From assembly GCF_003947415.1 (NCBI RefSeq), contig NZ_QHKL01000001.1, forward strand, positions 1,364,001 to 1,428,000: a DNA stretch of 64,000 nt. Direction: 5' to 3'. This document shows, piece by piece, positions 63,082 to 64,000 of this stretch (its first letter is position 1; the number at the start of each line of letters is the position of its first letter). This DNA comes from Amycolatopsis sp. WAC 01376. Lineage in GTDB: Bacteria > Actinomycetota > Actinomycetes > Mycobacteriales > Pseudonocardiaceae. The notes below the pieces were generated by a model. The model searched no databases. It was not told the DNA's origin and saw only the letters and a program-made list of their open reading frames with translations. The translations under genes were made by a program, and so were the position numbers.

Positions 63082-64000
63082 ACACTTTGCTGAACAAGAA
63101 GAAGGAGCCGATCGACAAGCTCGCGGCTTCGTCGGCGAAGGGGCACAGCCTCGGTGGCGAGGCGCTGCGCCGGATGATGCGGAGCCCGGTGGCCATCACC
63201 GGCGCCGTGATCACCGGACTGTTCCTGCTCGTGGCGATCTTCGCGCCGCTTCTGGCGCCGAAGGATCCCTACGAGCGGTATCTGCAGGGCCAGGTCATCC
63301 TCGGCCAGGGCATCATTCCGGGCGCTCAGCCCGGTTTCCCGCTCGGTGTCGACGACTTCGGCCGCGACTACCTTTCGCGGCTGCTGGTCGGCGCGCAGAA
63401 CACGCTGCTGGTCGGTGTGCTCGCGACGATCATCGGCGTCGTGGTCGGCATGATCATCGGTGGCCTCGCCGGTGCCTTCGGCGGCTGGGTCGACACCGTG
63501 CTGATGCGGCTCGTCGACGTCATGCTGTCCGTGCCGTCGCTGCTGCTGGCGATCTCGGTCGCCGCGCTGTTCCAGAAGCCGAGCCAGTGGACGGTGATCG
63601 TCGCGGTGTCGATGGTCAGCGTGCCGATCTTCGCGCGGTTGCTGCGTGGGTCGATGCTCGCGCAACGGAACAGCGACCATGTGCTCGCGGCGACGTCGCT
63701 CGGCGTCAAACGCAGGGCGGTCGTGTTGCGGCACATGCTGCCCAACTCGCTCGGCCCGGTCATCGTGCAGGCCACGCTGACCCTGGCGACCGCCATCCTC
63801 GAAGCGGCGGCGCTGTCGTTCCTCGGTCTCGGCGACCCGGACCCGAACCGGGCGGAATGGGGCATCATGCTGAGCCGCAGCGCTCGGCAGTTCCTCGACA
63901 TCCGCCCCGAGCTGGCGTACTACCCGGCCATCGCGATCATCATCGTCGCGCTCGGGTTCACGCTGCTCGGCGAGTCCTTGCGGGAAGCCCTCGATCCGAA
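63078..64000 (+). CDS. ABC importer permease (DppC/OppC type), cut by window end
   Basis: 307 residues are visible and the frame is still open at the window edge. A cytoplasmic N-terminus precedes the first helix (AITGAVITGLFLLVAIFAPL). The periplasmic LGVDDFGRDYLSRLLVGAQN is characteristic of DppC. The coupling motif LAATSLGVKRRAVVLRHMLP and LSFLGLGDPDPNRAEWG follow. It is translationally coupled to the DppB-type gene. ATPase genes are expected beyond the right edge. Confidence 0.93.
   Translation, partial: MNTLLNKKKEPIDKLAASSAKGHSLGGEALRRMMRSPVAITGAVITGLFLLVAIFAPLLAPKDPYERYLQGQVILGQGIIPGAQPGFPLGVDDFGRDYLSRLLVGAQNTLLVGVLATIIGVVVGMIIGGLAGAFGGWVDTVLMRLVDVMLSVPSLLLAISVAALFQKPSQWTVIVAVSMVSVPIFARLLRGSMLAQRNSDHVLAATSLGVKRRAVVLRHMLPNSLGPVIVQATLTLATAILEAAALSFLGLGDPDPNRAEWGIMLSRSARQFLDIRPELAYYPAIAIIIVALGFTLLGESLREALDP

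Overview
This is a GC-rich actinobacterial chromosome segment, most likely from Pseudonocardiaceae and probably Amycolatopsis. The evidence is the codon bias, the GTG/TTG starts with short GGAGG-type ribosome binding sites, LGFP cell-wall modules, and the tadA, tRNA-Ser, SRP RNA, dnaX, ybaB, recR order known from mycobacteria and relatives. No prophage, plasmid, transposase or CRISPR array was seen. About 62 protein genes, two tRNA-Ser genes and one SRP RNA are supported. Coordinates of hand-read RNA genes, hairpins and repeats may be off by a base or two.

Layout. 1-5.1 kb: end of a membrane protein, an exported metallophosphoesterase with a LamG-like domain, and a HelD/HelR-type RNA polymerase-recycling ATPase. 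5.1-13 kb: Lrp regulator, diaminopimelate decarboxylase, a fatty acid desaturase operon with two very small partner genes, a DapA-family lyase, an M20 amidohydrolase with a UPF0303 protein, then the tadA pair. 13-19 kb: tRNA-Ser(CGA), a DUF305 lipoprotein, an epoxide hydrolase-like protein and two large secreted proteins. 19-26.4 kb: the most unusual block, with two tiny helical proteins, a soluble FtsK/EccC-like ATPase, a coiled-coil protein, tRNA-Ser(GGA), a PP2C phosphatase, a HTH-N6-methylase fusion and a soluble Ser/Thr kinase. 26.4-33.4 kb: an L,D-transpeptidase and two tandem PQQ-dehydrogenase-like/PKD/LGFP secreted proteins. 33-44.6 kb: acyl-CoA dehydrogenase-type metabolism, TetR regulators with visible operators, two two-component systems and a double P-loop kinase. 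44.6-52 kb: SRP RNA, dnaX, ybaB, recR and a peptidoglycan amidase. 52-59.6 kb: an envelope glycan cluster (2-epimerase, two glycosyltransferases, flippase, polytopic membrane protein, DUF2304). 60-64 kb: an oligopeptide-type ABC importer cut by the window end.

The intergenic DNA is as notable as the genes. Two families of repeats fill almost every convergent gap. One is a set of very long, nearly perfect palindromes with 17-28 bp arms, mostly opening with a TGAAGG/TGAAAGG-like sequence or with GTCGTGAGTGG. The other is a degenerate 21-bp tandem repeat around ATCACGCGTGT, present in three gaps and switching orientation inside arrays. A dispersed palindrome, GTCCA-N3-TGGAC, recurs inside genes even where it forces rare codons. 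The best candidates for something undescribed are the kinase/phosphatase/ATPase/methylase block at 19.07-26.36 kb and these two repeat families.
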